In this document: positions 10,506 through 23,226 of the stretch, piece by piece
Numbering within the stretch: position 1 is the first letter of the stretch
How the letters are laid out: the number at the start of each line of letters is the position of its first letter
Notes under the pieces: model-generated
Database searches by the model: none
The model's input: the letters and a program-made list of their open reading frames with translations, nothing else
What the model was told of the DNA's origin: nothing
Translations under genes and position numbers: made by a program
Assembly (NCBI RefSeq): GCF_012489685.1
Contig: NC_080042.1
Span: 43,390,066-43,454,065, forward strand
DNA length: 64,000 nt
Direction: 5' to 3'
Source: Lotus japonicus
Taxonomy: Eukaryota; Streptophyta; Magnoliopsida; Fabales; Fabaceae

Positions 10506-11630
10506 ATGGTGAACGCGAACCAACTTGCTGAGATGGTAGCCACTTTGGTCCAAACGATGACTGTACAAACGAATGACAATGCACAGAGGCGTGCTGCTGA
10601 GGACGCACGCGAGCTACACCTGCGTCAGAGGGAAGAATCTCTGGACCAGAACAGGGGATTGAATAATTTCAGAAGACAGAATCCACCCAAGTTCACGGGT
10701 GGGACTGACCCGGACGAGGCGGATCTCTGGATCCAAGAGATAGAGAAGATTTTCGAGGTGCTGCGGACTGCTGAAGGGGCCAAGGTGGGCCTGGCAACTT
10801 ATCTACTGCTGGGCGATGCTGAGTACTGGTGGAGGGGCGCCAGAGGGATGATGGAGGCAAACCATGTTGAGGTGAACTGGAATTCTTTTCGTGCTGCTTT
10901 TCTGGAGAAGTATTTTCCTGATAGTGCTCGTGACGAGCGTGAGTCGCAGTTTCTGACTCTTCGTCAAGGGAGCATGACTATTCCGGAATATGCTGCTAAG
11001 TTGGAATCTTTGGCCAAACACTTCCGATTTTTTCGTGATCAGGTTGATGAACCCTATATATGCAAGAGCTTTGTGAGGGGACTGAGAGCTGACATTGAGG
11101 ACTCAGTGAGACCGTTAGGGATTGTGCGGTTTCAGGCTTTGATTGAGAAGGCTACAGAGGTAGAATTGATGAAGAACAAGAGATTGAACAGAGCTGGAGT
11201 TGGGGGACCGATGAGGTCGGGTTCCCATAATTCTCAGGGAAAAGGAAAGTTTCAGATGAAGAAGCCTTATCAGCGTCCTACGGGGGAAGGGTTTACCCCA
11301 GGACCGTACAGGCCTACGATTGCTGCTGCGGGAGGAGCAGGAAGCTAAGCTGGGAGCCGTGAGATAACATGTTTCAAATGCGGGGAGATTGGGCACTACT
11401 CCACGAAATGCCCGAAGGGGAAGCTGAGGTGTTTCAAGTGTGACCTACCAGGACATCTGGCCAACAACTGCAAGACACCCAAGGTTGAGCCATTTGTTAA
11501 CACCGTAAGGGGAAAGCGCCCTGCTGCTAAAGGAAGGGTTTATATCATGGACGGTGAAGGAGCTGAGGGGTTAACCAGAGGAGAGCGCAAGAACGATGGT
11601 AACCTTCTAACTATTCTTTCTCATTCTAGT
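10506..11630 (+). pseudogene. gag with two zinc knuckles, then a damaged protease start
   Basis: The frame starts at ATG 10506 and runs 280 codons to TAA at 11346. It holds the retrotransposon gag core (residues about 55-215: NPPKFTGG, DPDEADLWIQEIEKIF, YWWRGARGMM, EKYFPDSARDERESQF, LRQGSMTIPEYAAKLESLAK). In the same frame beyond that one stop come two CX2CX4HX4C knuckles, CFKCGEIGHYSTKC and CFKCDLPGHLANNC (11371-11473), the RNA-packaging fingers. Next is a protease-like start where the expected D-S-G catalytic triplet reads H-S-S (about 11617). So one stop separates core from knuckles, and the protease is dead. Family certain; not functional as it stands. Confidence 0.85.
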
Positions 11631-12461
11631 ACAACATGCTCTTCATTACTCTCGTAGAATGTGCAACACACCTAACTTGCTTTTACTGTCTGAGTTTTGA
11701 CCTTATAGTTATTACAACTACTAAGACTTTATTTGACTGTTACTCGTGTTTTAACTATAGAAGTTACACGAGGTTTAGAATGACACGCTAAGCCTAGAAA
11801 GTAGTCTTGCACCGATGCGTTTATAAGGAAGCTAGAAGCTGAAGAATGAATCTTAGAGAAATTTCTTATGGGCAGTATACGTGTTATGTTGAGGGTGTGT
11901 GGTTCCGTAGCGGAATCGTTAGGGACTTGATATCAGGATATTTGTGGTTACTGGATGTTAGGAACTCATTGACTGTTCCAGTGGGTTTTTCTAAATTTCC
12001 ACCTTCGATGTATTAGGCCTGATCACCTTAATATTGAGGGGGTGATATTCGGAATCACAGCTGGTCATGGACTTTGATAGAAGGATGTGTAAGATGAATT
12101 TGAATTGATCGAGGATTAGTCGGATTTGAGAGGAAAGTTCGTGTTAAGTAATTGATTTTCTTTGGGAAGGAGTTGTAGTTTTAAGAAATGAATATTCATT
12201 TAAGAAGTGTTGGAGAGTTAAAGGATATTGGTGGTCCAAACTTAGTGAAGGACAAGAAATAGGGACATAAGTCGAGTTTTAATTCGAATAGTGACTAAGT
12301 AGAAGTTTGATTTCTTGGTGTGTGTAAAGATAGTTACGAAGTTGGAGGTGTTTTAATGGACTAGCAGTTTTCAAGGGGATGATTCGTCTAGGAGTTATCG
12401 AATGATCAAGTGGAGTTTTGGACTGTAGATGAAGATCACGAGGACAAGTTGAGTATTTACT
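11631..12461 (+). other. Degenerate element interior
   Basis: A trace of the protease region continues to about 11760. After that I cannot recognise RT, RNase H or integrase core in any frame. This stretch replaces roughly 3 kb of pol expected in a full element. Confidence 0.4.
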
Positions 12462-12834
12462 TTGAAACGACAGAGAGGCACCGAGTTTAAGAAGAATTTC
12501 GGGCGACCGAAAGTAAAGAAGCAAGTGGCTAAGATTGTGCGACTGCACAGAGTGCCAACCGGTATCATTTCAAGCAGAGATCCGACGCAAGTGATCGAGC
12601 CAGACGACATGAAGTTGAATGATGGTTTGTCTTTTGAGACGCCGCCAATTAGCATTGGGGATAGAAGAGTGAAACAGTTAAGGGGAAAACATATTGCTTA
12701 AGTGAAGGTTATGAGGAACAATGACACGGGCAATACTACATGAGAGTTAGAAGAGAAGATCAAGTAACAGTATCCCGGATTTTTCACAGAACTCTGAGTT
12801 TCGAGGACGAAACTTTCTTTTTGGAGGGGAGTAT
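12462..12834 (+). pseudogene. pol 3' end: integrase tail with chromodomain-like segment, then polypurine tract
   Basis: The frame from 12462 reads the usual end of chromovirus pol: PTQVIEPDDMKL, then PPISIGDRRVKQLRGKHIA, a stop at 12699, and further in frame NTTWELEEKI and YPGFF. The last parts match the chromodomain tail (the W-E-L-E and Y-P-x-x-F signatures), which in family members directs integration to heterochromatin. At least three stops are present. The purine-rich TTGGAGGGGAGTA just before 12835 is the polypurine tract that primes plus-strand synthesis. Confidence 0.75.
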
Positions 12835-14651
12835 TGTAAGACCTGGATTTACAGAACTAGTTATTTTCCGACTCACGCGTAGATTCAGTGTAAGCGTGAC
12901 AGGAGCTCGCCGTTTGAGAAAGTTTAATGAAGAATAAAGTTCAGGAATTGCTTGAAGATAGTACCATAGTCGTTTTAGGAGTTAGTGCGAGTCGTCTGCA
13001 CACCTGCCTTATGGCGAGAGTGTCCAGAATAGGCTAATTCCGCTCTTAAAGCATTGTTTAAGCGAAATTCTAAATCCTTGGAAAAATAAGAAGTTCTCTT
13101 TATTTTTCCTTCGACCAGTGTTTCATTTCGGAACCCTGGACTGTACGCACGATAGTATTCACTTCTCGGAAGTCCGACGACGCTAATTTCTTTTCTTCAA
13201 AAACCCTAAATTCAATCACTGAATGAAGACTTTTTCTATTTGGAGCTTTTAACGAAGTTTCTATCCACGTAGCCAGATTTGTTTCGATGTTTCCAATCTT
13301 TCTTCAGAACGGAGTTTTGTCGTCTGACCTTCACAGCAAAAAGTAGTTTTTCGGGACAGATTAACTTACACCGCTTTTGGATCGTTTTGGATCGTTTTTC
13401 CCTAATCCTAGAGATTTGTTTTGAGTTCTGGAATTCTGTCGCTAGAATCTCGCTTAGAATGCATCGATGAACGTGCTGCAAAAATCGGAATCGCGAAATT
13501 TTCATTTTCCCGCGATTTCACCTTCCTATAACTAGTAAAAAAATTAAAATATCTCCCATTCTTCCCATTTGTGGCCGCGAGTTGAGGAGAGAAAGGAGGA
13601 GAGGAGAATTTAGCCGAAACTTGACCGATCTTCGAGCTGTTTGTCCCTACTTCAAGGTATCGAGGTAACTAGCTTGATTCTTACCTCTGATCATTGTTTC
13701 TACTGCGTTTTTATATCTCTTTCTGTGCTCAAAGTTTCGAGCTTTTCGTAAAACTATCTGTTTTTCCTGATTTTTCTGTTGGGATATCTTCTATACTTGC
13801 CCAACAACCTAGAACACTCGCCATTGTTCGCCGATTTTGATCGAGTTGTCAAAGATCTGAAAAACTGCTTAGAAAACCCATTTGTGCACATATCGAAACT
13901 TTAATGTCGAAAAGTCGCAATCCGACTTAGTTCCTTTAGGATTAGTTGCTACAAATGTCGTTAGGAACATCGCTATCAAATTTGTTTTCTGAAGTTTTAA
14001 CTTTGAGTTTTTGAGCTTTTATTTTGGACCAAAACGCCCCTGAATAGCCGTATTTTTACCCGGTTGTTCTAAAATTTTTCCGACAGTTTCTTTACCCTAG
14101 TTTTACCCTAAAACTACCTTGTAATTAATTTAGATCGAAGAAAAAGCGTCGGAACCCTTTTCTCCTAAGTGGCCGTGAGCATGTTTGTGTTGGGGGGGGG
14201 GGAGTTTTTCGTTTGCGAAAACTTGTCCTTTCGTACTCGATTGTTGTATTCTGAAACTCTGATGCTTTGTCTATCGTTAATGAGTTGTATTGTGATCGAG
14301 CTAATCGATTTTGTTTGGATTTCTGCTTTGTTTTCTCCGAGGTTCAGTTGAAGGAACTTTGGGATTTACGGAGCAACTGTGTGTGGAGAACCTAGACCAA
14401 GAGACTGGAACAACTCGAGGTGAGGGAAACTTACTTGCTAGCTAATGTCACTAGGCGTCGATTTATTCGACTTGGTTATTGTGTTGAGATTGAATATTGC
14501 TTGATTTGATTATTGCTTGGAACTGAGAAAATGATTTCTGGAGGCTTCGGCCGAGTGAACTTATATGAGACGTGTGTCTCCGTTTTCTGAGAGGCTTCGG
14601 CCGTTTACTGGTTTCTGTCTTATCGCTTTTTAGTGGATATGACAAGGTTAT

Positions 14652-17600
14652 TGTAAGACCTGGATTTACAGAACAAGTTTAATTTCCGACTCACGCGTAG
14701 AATCAGTGTAAGCGTGACAGGAGTTCGCTGTTTGAGAAAGGTTAATGAAGAAGAAAGTTCAGGAATTGCTTGAGGAATGTTTCATAGTTGCTTTAGGAGT
14801 TAGTGCGAGTCGTCTGCACACCTGCCTTATGGCGAGAGTGTCCAGAATAGGCTAATTTCGCTTTTAAAGCAACGTTTAAGTGAGATTTCAAATCCTTGGG
14901 AAAATAAGAAGTTCTCTTTATTTTTCCTTCGACCAGTGTTTCATTTCGGAACTCTGGACTGTACGCACGATGGGTTTCACTTCTCGGAAGTCCGACGACG
15001 CTAATTTCTTTGCTTCAAAACCCTAAATTCAATCACTGCATGAAGACTTTTTCTATTCGGAGCTTTTAACGAAGTTTCCGTCCGCGTTGTCAGATTTGTT
15101 TCGATGTTTCCAATCTTTCTTCAGAACGAAGTTTTGACATCTGACCTTCACAGCAAAAAGTAGTTTTTCGGGACAGATTAACTTACACCGCTTTTGGAAA
15201 TTTAGAGATCGTTTTTCCCTAATACTAGAGATTTGTTTTGAGTTCTGGAATTCTATTGCCAGAATCTCTCTTAGAATTCATCGATGAACGTGCTGCAAAA
15301 ATCGGGATCGCGAAATTTTCATTTTCCCGCGATTTCACCTTCCTATAAATAGTTGAAAAATCAAAATATCTTCCATTTTCTTCCATTTGAGGCCGCGGAT
15401 TGAGGAGAGAAAAGGGAGAGGAGATTTTCACCGAAACTTGACCAATCTTCGCGCAGTTCGTTCCTACTTCAAGGTATCGAGGTAACTAGCTTGATTCTTA
15501 CCTCTGATCATTCTTTTCGTCGCGTTTCTTTAGCTGTTTCTGTGCTCAAAGTTTCGAGCTTTTCGTAAAACTATCCGTTTTTCTTGATTTTTCGCTTGGG
15601 GTATCTTATGTACGTGCCCAAGAGCCTAGAACACTCGCCGATATTCACCGATTTTGATCGAGTTGTCAAGGATCTGAAAAACTGATTCAAAACCCTTTTT
15701 GCACACATTTCGAAACTTTAATGTCGAAAAGTCGTAATCTGACTTCATGCCTTTAGGATTAGTTGCTACGAATGTTGTTAGGAACATCGCTGTCAAATTT
15801 GTTTTCCGAAGTGTTAACTTTGAGGTTTTGAGCTTTTATTTTGGACCAAAACGCCCCTGAATAGCCATATTTCGATCCGATCGTCCGAAAAATTTTCCGA
15901 CAGTTTCTTTGCCTTAGTTTTACCCTAAAACTACCTTGTAAACAGATTAGATCGAAGAAAAAGAGCCGGAGCTCTTTTCTCTTTGTGGCCGAGAGCATGT
16001 AGTGAGGGGGGGGAGTTTTTCGTTTTCGAAAACTTATCTTTTCGTACTCGATTGTTGTATTCTAAAGCTTTAATGCTTTGTCTATCGTTAATGAGTTGTA
16101 TTGTGATCGAACTAATCGATTTTGTTTGGATTCTGCTTTGTTTTCTCCAAGGTTCAGTTGAAGGAACTTTGGGTTTTTCAGAGCATTTGTGTGAAAGGAA
16201 CTTAGACCACGAGGCTGGAGCAACTCGAGGTTAGGGCAACTTACATATTAGCTAAGATTGCATGATAGGCGTCGATAAATTCGACTTATGCTTTACTTTG
16301 ATATTGATTATGATGATGAATTAATGTTATGATGTTTTCCATAACTTATGGTATTGAGATGTTATTGAATTGTGCGTATTGACGCGACTTCGGAGCGAAG
16401 AATCACTGAATTGATTCATTTTGATTTCTCGGGTTGGATGAACAACCCTAGGCAAGTCCAAACTCAAGGTTTGAGACTTAGCCGTTCGTTTGTATACTTA
16501 GACTTTCCCCGGGAATTTCTTTTGGTGGGGTTTTGGAAAACTTAGAATGAATAGAATTTCGAAAACTAGAGACTTTGGGAAACTTAGACTTTGAGAAATA
16601 AACTCATAACTTGACTAATTGAGTTCGAAACATTTTTATTAACGAATAAATCATAGGGAATCTCAATGGGAAAAAGATTGCGAAAGACGGGGAAAAGTCG
16701 ACTTTTGATGTGGGTTTTGGGGAATTGGTGGACACCTCGGGGGTGAGCCACGGTGATGATTGAAAGTCACCGAGTACTTTAGTGCTCTTGTTGTTGGAGT
16801 TGTGTTGTATTGACCGACACTAAACTCTTGAGTTATGAGATTGGGTTTTGAGCTAAACACTTGCGTTGGGAGGACGATTCGATGTTTGGCTAACCATATT
16901 GCATCATGCATCATTTGGTGAAGAACGGGAATGCTTCATCATTCGGTGAAGAACGGGAATGCTTCATCAAGAGTGAAGAACGGGAATGCTTCACGAAGGT
17001 TGGGGAACTGCCTTCATCGAAGAACACAAAGATGTATCTTCGACATAGCGGACTGATCCGACTATGCATGGGTTTGTAAGCGACACCCGAGCAGAAATGG
17101 TTAAACACTAGGCCGGTGTTAGGACTGACTCGATGGTGCCCATCCCAAACAACTATCCGGATCATATTGAATTGCATTTCACGCATACATTCGCCCTGAC
17201 TGGAATTGTGTGTTGTTTGCATTACTGAATTATTGTTAGAGCCGATAACATGCTAGGAATATATTTATATATATATAATAACATATATATATATATTCCC
17301 CAATCACATGTTGAGTGTATATCTACTTTATTCCGTGAGTTGACCCTAGCGCTTTGGCTTTGGTTTCATGTTTGTGTTTGGGCGGTCGGCCTGCTGCCAG
17401 ATGTCGACGGCGGTTTGGGTTTCGATGGTCTCTCCCACGGGGGGGGGATCAGGTTTGAGCTGGTTGACCGACATGCCCCACCGTTTGGGTGATCTATCTT
17501 GTGGGTCATCGGGCGACGTACTGGGGAAGGGTCATGGAGGACCGGACTGACGAGCGTGGACGTCTGACGAAGGGAGTTTCACGACGCATGGAGCTGAGCT

Positions 17601-18170
17601 TCAACTTGCCAACTTCAGTTCGTTGTGGACTTGGACTCTGACTCTGACACTGATGTCGACTACTACGTCGGGAGCGACGAGGAGGAGGAGGAGAAGCTTT
17701 GAGCGGTACTGGGAGGGTAGGTTTAGGCAGGCGTCATATTTTGTGTAGAGCTCTGATTCGTTTTGCTTTTGGGACAGGGTAGGTTCCCGACGCATGACTT
17801 TTTGTGTGGTTCTCTTACTGAGGGATCACAGTGAGTCAGTCGGACCATAGGGGTCTTTGCCTAGGTTATTTTGAGGCCGACTTTCTCCTAGTGGATTGTA
17901 ATTATAACTTTCTCACTTACACTTCTGGTTCTGTATATATTTGCCTGCGGGCACACTACTTTGGAGTCACTGCGAGTGCGCGTGACGTGGGAGTGCAGCT
18001 GAGGCTGTACATGTGTATATATTTGTATATCGGTTAGTTTAGTTGTTGAGTTATGTCTTTATTTTCTATCGCTTTAATTTAAAGGAATCAAACGGAAAAA
18101 AAATTACCTGTTTTCCGCGTAAAGTTTATTTTTAGTTACTAAAGTGGCACCTGGAAATCGGGGTGTTACA
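14652..18170 (+). mobile_element. Solo LTR of the same gypsy family, 3519 bp, nested
   Basis: It begins TGTAAGACCTGG and ends GGGGTGTTACA, and is flanked by the perfect 5-bp duplication gttat (14647-14651 and 18171-18175). There is no internal region, so it formed by recombination between the two LTRs of an inserted copy. It aligns along its length with the host 3' LTR it interrupts. At 16917-16997 it carries three direct repeats containing GTGAAGAACGGGAATGCTTC. Open frames at 17250-17550 are LTR sequence. Confidence 0.92.
15344..15350 (+). promoter_or_regulatory. LTR TATA box
   Basis: TATAAAT in CCTATAAATAG, about 690 bp into the solo LTR. The equivalent site is CTATAAAAGG near 39948 in the diverged LTR and is mutated in the host 3' LTR (CCTATAACTAG). 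Position conservation across copies supports a pol II promoter. Confidence 0.6.
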
Positions 18171-19562
18171 GTTATGTTTACAGCACTGCCATATTGATTC
18201 ATCGCTCGATAGAGCTTGATGTATTTGCGTTTATGATTAAATTGTGCTGACTATATTCGTGCATTTTGATGCCACTTTTGGAGTGTAGAATACACTTATC
18301 TTCGTCATGACAATGACGGGTTTGTTTTGGGAATGGTTGTTAGGTCGAACCAAGGTTCGAACCTTTATTGTTTTAGGGGATCTAGTGTTTTCTCGGGGAG
18401 TTGTTTGGGTTTGATGGGAACTTTGAACTTATAGAGTTTTGGACCGAAAATAATCATAATCTGTTTTATGTAAATAAATCCATAATATATTTATTAAGAA
18501 TATAATGCTTTTAATTAATGACGATGATTCAACGGAAAAGACTTAGGAATGAAAGTGAGTTTGGAAAACGGGAATGGGTCGGTGATCCTAGCTTTGGGAA
18601 CTTTATTTTGAAAGGTGTTGGAAATGAAAACTGAACTTTGGAATTAACGACATAATGGACTAACTTACGATGGAACATTTTACCTAATAAGAGAACTTTA
18701 TTAAAGGGAACTCATTTTATGGAAAAGAATCTGAAGACGGGCTTTAGCCAAGGGTCTGGGCGTTAGTAAGGTACCTAGTAGAGTACTCTTGGCACAACAG
18801 GAAGTGACGGTCAGCCGCGTAGAGTTGTATCGTTCCTGTTGATGTCTGGCGTAGCAAGCAGGATGGTTAAACCCGTAGGGTCACAACCGACTTGACTATA
18901 GCCTAGGTTTCTCATTGTAGATGCCTCTGGTCAATGAACCAACTTTTACCTGTGAGGACGAATCGTTGTTTTGCTAATCATATTGCACACATGCATACAC
19001 GCGATGAAGTGCCAAGTGGAGTACTTCGGTATAGCAGGAAGCAACGATCAGCCGTGTAGAGTTGAATCGGTCCTGACTATACCTGGCACAACAGGATGTA
19101 ACGATCATCCGTGTAGAGTTGTATCGCTCCTGTTGAGGTCCGACATAGCAAGCAGAAATGGTCGAACCGTGTAGAGTTGGATCGTCTTGACTATAGCCAA
19201 AGGTGATAAGCGACGCCCGAGCAGAAATGGTTAAACACGAGGCCAGTGTTACGACCGTCTCGAGGTGCCCAGCCTTTAAGTGGCAATACCGTTGGTTTGT
19301 CCCGTCGCCAAGCAGAGTGACGTTATTCGGATTTGTGTCAGCACATGGTGCATTGGCACACAATGCATCTTATTATGATTGACGTTGTATGACATATCAT
19401 GCACTCTAACTATAGTTGTTGAGATCTGGTGATTTGATGATTGAATTGTGTAAGAGATTCGATAACATGCTATGTATATACCTTAGGGTAGGCAATACAT
19501 AACTTATATGTATATATACAACATATATATATATATACCCCCTTTATCGCATGTTGATTTTA

Positions 19563-21054
19563 GGCTTAATACATCAGAAGGCCCCTGAAATTGTAAAGGG
19601 AATCAGTTCCAGGGCCTGAAAAATTTTCGCATCAAATTGGGTCCCTAAAAATTTTTTTTTAATTCAATTAAAGCCAAATGTTGCCACCTCTCAATTTTGT
19701 CCTAGTCACCAATTCCACGTGGCATTTTTAATTTTTTTAAATTGAAAAATTATAAAACTTTATTTTTTAATTCCAACTCATATTAGTTAAATTTTTCTAA
19801 TAACCTTTATTCTATTTTTAAATCCTAATCTTTCATCTTCATCCTCTTAATTGTCATCAAGAAAAACCCAGAATGTAAAAATTAAACCAAAAAATTAACA
19901 TTATCATATTCACCCAAAAATTATAACAATAAGCCAGAATAACTCATTCACAACCATTCATATTCATCTTCATCTTTTGAACTCACATGAAATGATGAAA
20001 ATAACCCAGCAAGAAACTGAAAATCTAGGAACATCAACCCAAATCCCAACCCCAACCCTCCCTCACGCTCCCCAACCCCAAACCCAACCCCTGAAAACCC
20101 GAAAGGCAAACCCTCTTCCCCCATCATCAATCTCCCTCAACCTTCATCTTCTTCTTGCACAGTTCAGCCTCCATATCATAAAACCCTCATATCAGAAACA
20201 AGGAAGAAGAAAAATGAAAGAGATGGTGCAGATCGAGGTCAGAAACTTAGAAGAATAGAAACAGATTGGCTGGGTCACCTCGGCGGCGTGGCGTGAACGG
20301 GGAGAGGAACCGGGTCAGGGTCGAGAGGGTCCGGGTCAGATTTCGGGTTGGAACTGCAATTCCAGTACAAGGGGTTTGTGATGTCGGCGAAGGTGGACGG
20401 GGAGAGGGAGAGTAGCAGGCCGGAGGTGGAGAATGGGGTGAAGCACGTGACTTGCACGGAGGATGCTGCGACATTCGTGGCATCTGCGACAGCCATGGAT
20501 TTGAGCATGGATGCTTGCAAGCTCTTGTCTCAGACTTCTCTCAGAAGCTCCAAAAGGGGTGAGATTTATGGCTTTGATTATGGTTTAGAGGCTTTGAAGG
20601 GATGAAGAAGAACAATGTTTGATGTGGAGGTTTGAGAGCTTGAAGACCAGATCTGAAAAATTTGAGTGTTGCTGGGTTGATGCTGCGTTGTTGAATTTCT
20701 AATTAGAAATTGAGGTAGACTTCAATTTAGGGATTTGTTATTAGATTAGGTTAGGAATTAATTAGATTTAGGTTTTTGTTTAGGTTATTATTAGATTAGG
20801 ATTTTATTAAGTTTTGTTTTCTGCTTATATAATTGAGTTGGATTTTAAAAATAATTTTTAATTAATTTTTCTAATTAAAATAAAAATAAAAAAGCCACAT
20901 GGTATTGCTGACTAGGACAAAATTGAGAGGTGGCAACATTTGGCCTTAATTGAATTAAAAAAAAATTTCTAGGGACCCAATTTGATGCAAAAATTTTCTA
21001 GGCCCTGGATTTGATTCCCTTTACAATTACAGGGGCCTTCTGATGTATTAAGCC
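19563..21054. mobile_element. Inverted-repeat element, 1.49 kb, nested in the 3' LTR
   Basis: Inverted ends start GGCTTAATACATCAGAAGGC and extend about 190 bp (19563-19740 against 21054-20890). The flanking duplication atttta (19557-19562 and 21055-21060) is consistent with the uninterrupted LTR at 9612, which reads GTTGATTGTATATCTATTG. The shared GGCTTAAT start suggests kinship with the element at 2831. The middle has a GC-rich plus-strand open stretch (20270-20605, including KHVTCTEDAATFVASATAMD) that looks like captured coding DNA, but I cannot name it. Confidence 0.85.
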
Positions 21055-21724
21055 ATTTTATATCTATTGTATTCTGTAAGTTGACCCTAGCGCCTTGGCT
21101 TTGTTTGTATGTTTGTGTTTGGGCGGTCGGCCTGCTGCCAGGCGTCCGTCAGCCGGTTCGTGATGATTCGTTGTGCGGGAAAGACCCGGAGCGAAATGAC
21201 TATTACTGAAGCTTTCGACGAGGACCCGAACTTCATGCCTGATCGAGGGAGAGTCGATGATAGTAGTGTGGGATATGGGTGGTTAGAGTCTTTTGAGTTG
21301 GTTGTTACTGTCATAGCTCTGATTCGTCATTCATATTTTGGGGCAGGGTAGGTCCCCGACACGTTACTTTCGTGTGGTTCTCCGTAGTTGGGAATCACAT
21401 GGAGTAGTCGGTTGTAGAGGTCTAGAGGAGGCCATCTGGGGCTGACTATTCCTTTCTGTCACTTGTATAATATTTCGAACTAATTATGCTTTCTGAAAAC
21501 TTGTAAACCTTGCCGTCATTTGAGGATACTCGTGACAATGTTTTTAGTTACAGCAGGACTGTAATAGTATTGTATATTAGTTTATGTTAATCGCATTTTG
21601 GGGTTGAGTCTTTAGTTTAAAATGTTCTTTATTCTAAAAGAAAACGAAAAAAAAATATACCTGCATTTTCCGCTTTATTTTATTTTCAAGTTACTAAGTG
21701 ACACCCGAAAACCGGGGTGTTAAA

Positions 21725-23226
21725 GTCAGTTTTGGAGAGAATCAATCGTTGGTTGCGATGTTTGGGTGTTGGTTGCGTTATGGGCTAGATTGAGCTATTT
21801 GTTGCTCTTGTTTATGTATGAGGATCATTTACCCGGCAGACACCGCTTAGGTGTGCATAGGAAGCAATGTTAGGTCCGTCTAAAGTCAGAATTCATTAAT
21901 CGGGCCGTGCATGTGGAGGTCATGAGGTAGGGGTTCGCGACTACCAGAACACCAACCTTGAGATCCATTCATTGTTTTCATTTGAAGTATTGAAGACCAC
22001 CTTGAGGTCATTGTTCCTATTCTCCTTCAAAGGTGATTTTTTAACCCACCTATCCAAAATGTTGTCATTCAATTTAATTAGCATTTAACTGTAGTTGAAT
22101 GTCTACGTTAGAAAATGTTCGAAAATAGTCTAGAAAATGAAACTTACAGTACATCCAGGTAGCTCCTCAAGTCCATAAAATCACTATCTACCTACCAAAA
22201 AGTAGTTTTGATCAAGAAAGTAGTATAGTGAAGAAACTATTGACCTTGCAACAGCCCTATCTCATTAGGCAAACTAAAACAAACACAATTACAAATAAAA
22301 TGAAGTAAAAGACTTGGCAGCATGATCAAATAACATACAAATATAATGCTTTAAACATTTGGCAACTAGAGCATAGTCATGAGAGCCCTCTATAATGCAT
22401 TAAAGGATGTACCACAGAGACTGAAAAATGATTTTCTGAGTGAAATCTTGACCTGAAATCCAGGTAAGAAAAGAATAGTGGTGAGGGTACAAGATTGCAT
22501 TTATGAAGTTCCTATTCTCTATGAGAAAATGGAATTTATCCGGTTAAAAATCAATAATTATCATTGAACATAATGACCTTATATATCAGAAATGAGTCAA
22601 TAACAGTATAACATTACTGATGTTTATTCTATCTAAATTAATCTTGTTAAAACAAAATCATTTTAAAATTGAGAAACTTTCGTATATGTTCAATAAAATA
22701 AACAAAGATTTTTCTTCTACCAGAGACAGCATAAACTGAAGTGACATCGGAATGAAGCCAAATTTAGGGACAGTTCAATCAAGAGAATAGAAATAAAGCA
22801 TACAATCAAATATATCATCGGTGGCCATCTTGAGCAACAAGTCTAAATAAAGCTAGAGCTTAATTTCGACATGTATCACTTTTGAACATGTCTTTCATTG
22901 TTTTCACTGGGAAAATATGTCTCATTCTAAGAATCTGCCTTCACAGCCAAAACAGAAAATCTTTCGCTAAGCTGTTGGACCAATGTAGCATAAAGGAAAA
23001 AACACAACCAACCAGAAATTCTTCCTTTTGCTTTGCTTCTCATACTTTACTTGCTCCATGTTACTTTTAAATAATTATAGATATTGTAGTAACTGATTAA
23101 TGAATAGTGAGAAATATCAATAAATGAAAATATTAAAGGGAAAATCTAAAAAGTAAAGAATATCTTCTTATTATTACAAAGTTCTGAGTAAATTGAAGAA
23201 AAAGAAAAACATAATAAAGGCAGATA
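21725..23226. other. Intergenic, no recognised gene
   Basis: AT-rich sequence between the gypsy 3' LTR and the 3' end of the TNL pseudogene. I see no long frame with protein character, tRNA or inverted-repeat element. Confidence 0.4.

Larger units (their letters stand above)
9612..21724 (+). mobile_element. Ty3/gypsy LTR retrotransposon, Tekay/Del-like, truncated and deleted
   Basis: Plus-strand element. It has a 5' LTR truncated to 9612-10289, a primer-binding site complementary to initiator tRNA-Met, a gag, a damaged protease start, and a remnant of the integrase end with a chromodomain-like tail. It closes with a polypurine tract at about 12821-12834 and a 3' LTR (12835-21724) inflated by nested insertions. 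The 3' LTR runs from TGTAAGACC to GGGGTGTTAAA. The reverse transcriptase, RNase H and most of the integrase are missing. The surviving 5' LTR is nearly identical to 21055-21724, so the insertion is fairly recent. The clade call rests on the long LTR, the gag type and the chromodomain-like ending. Confidence 0.85.
12835..21724 (+). repeat. 3' LTR, interrupted by two insertions
   Basis: The host LTR is 12835-14651, 18176-19562 and 21061-21724, together about 3.87 kb. It was split by a solo LTR (14652-18170) and by an inverted-repeat element (19563-21054). A degraded TATA-like site (CCTATAACTAG, about 13524) lies where the solo LTR has TATAAAT. The segment 18770-19200 holds several imperfect copies of a GCAACGATCAGCCGTGTAGAG-like phrase, a variable repeat region inside the LTR. 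Confidence 0.85.

Noticed and set aside
20247..20605. Gene in the GC-rich middle of the inverted-repeat element
   Set aside because: Open stretches exist on both strands, but no family, start context or splice structure could be supported; described only as possible captured DNA.
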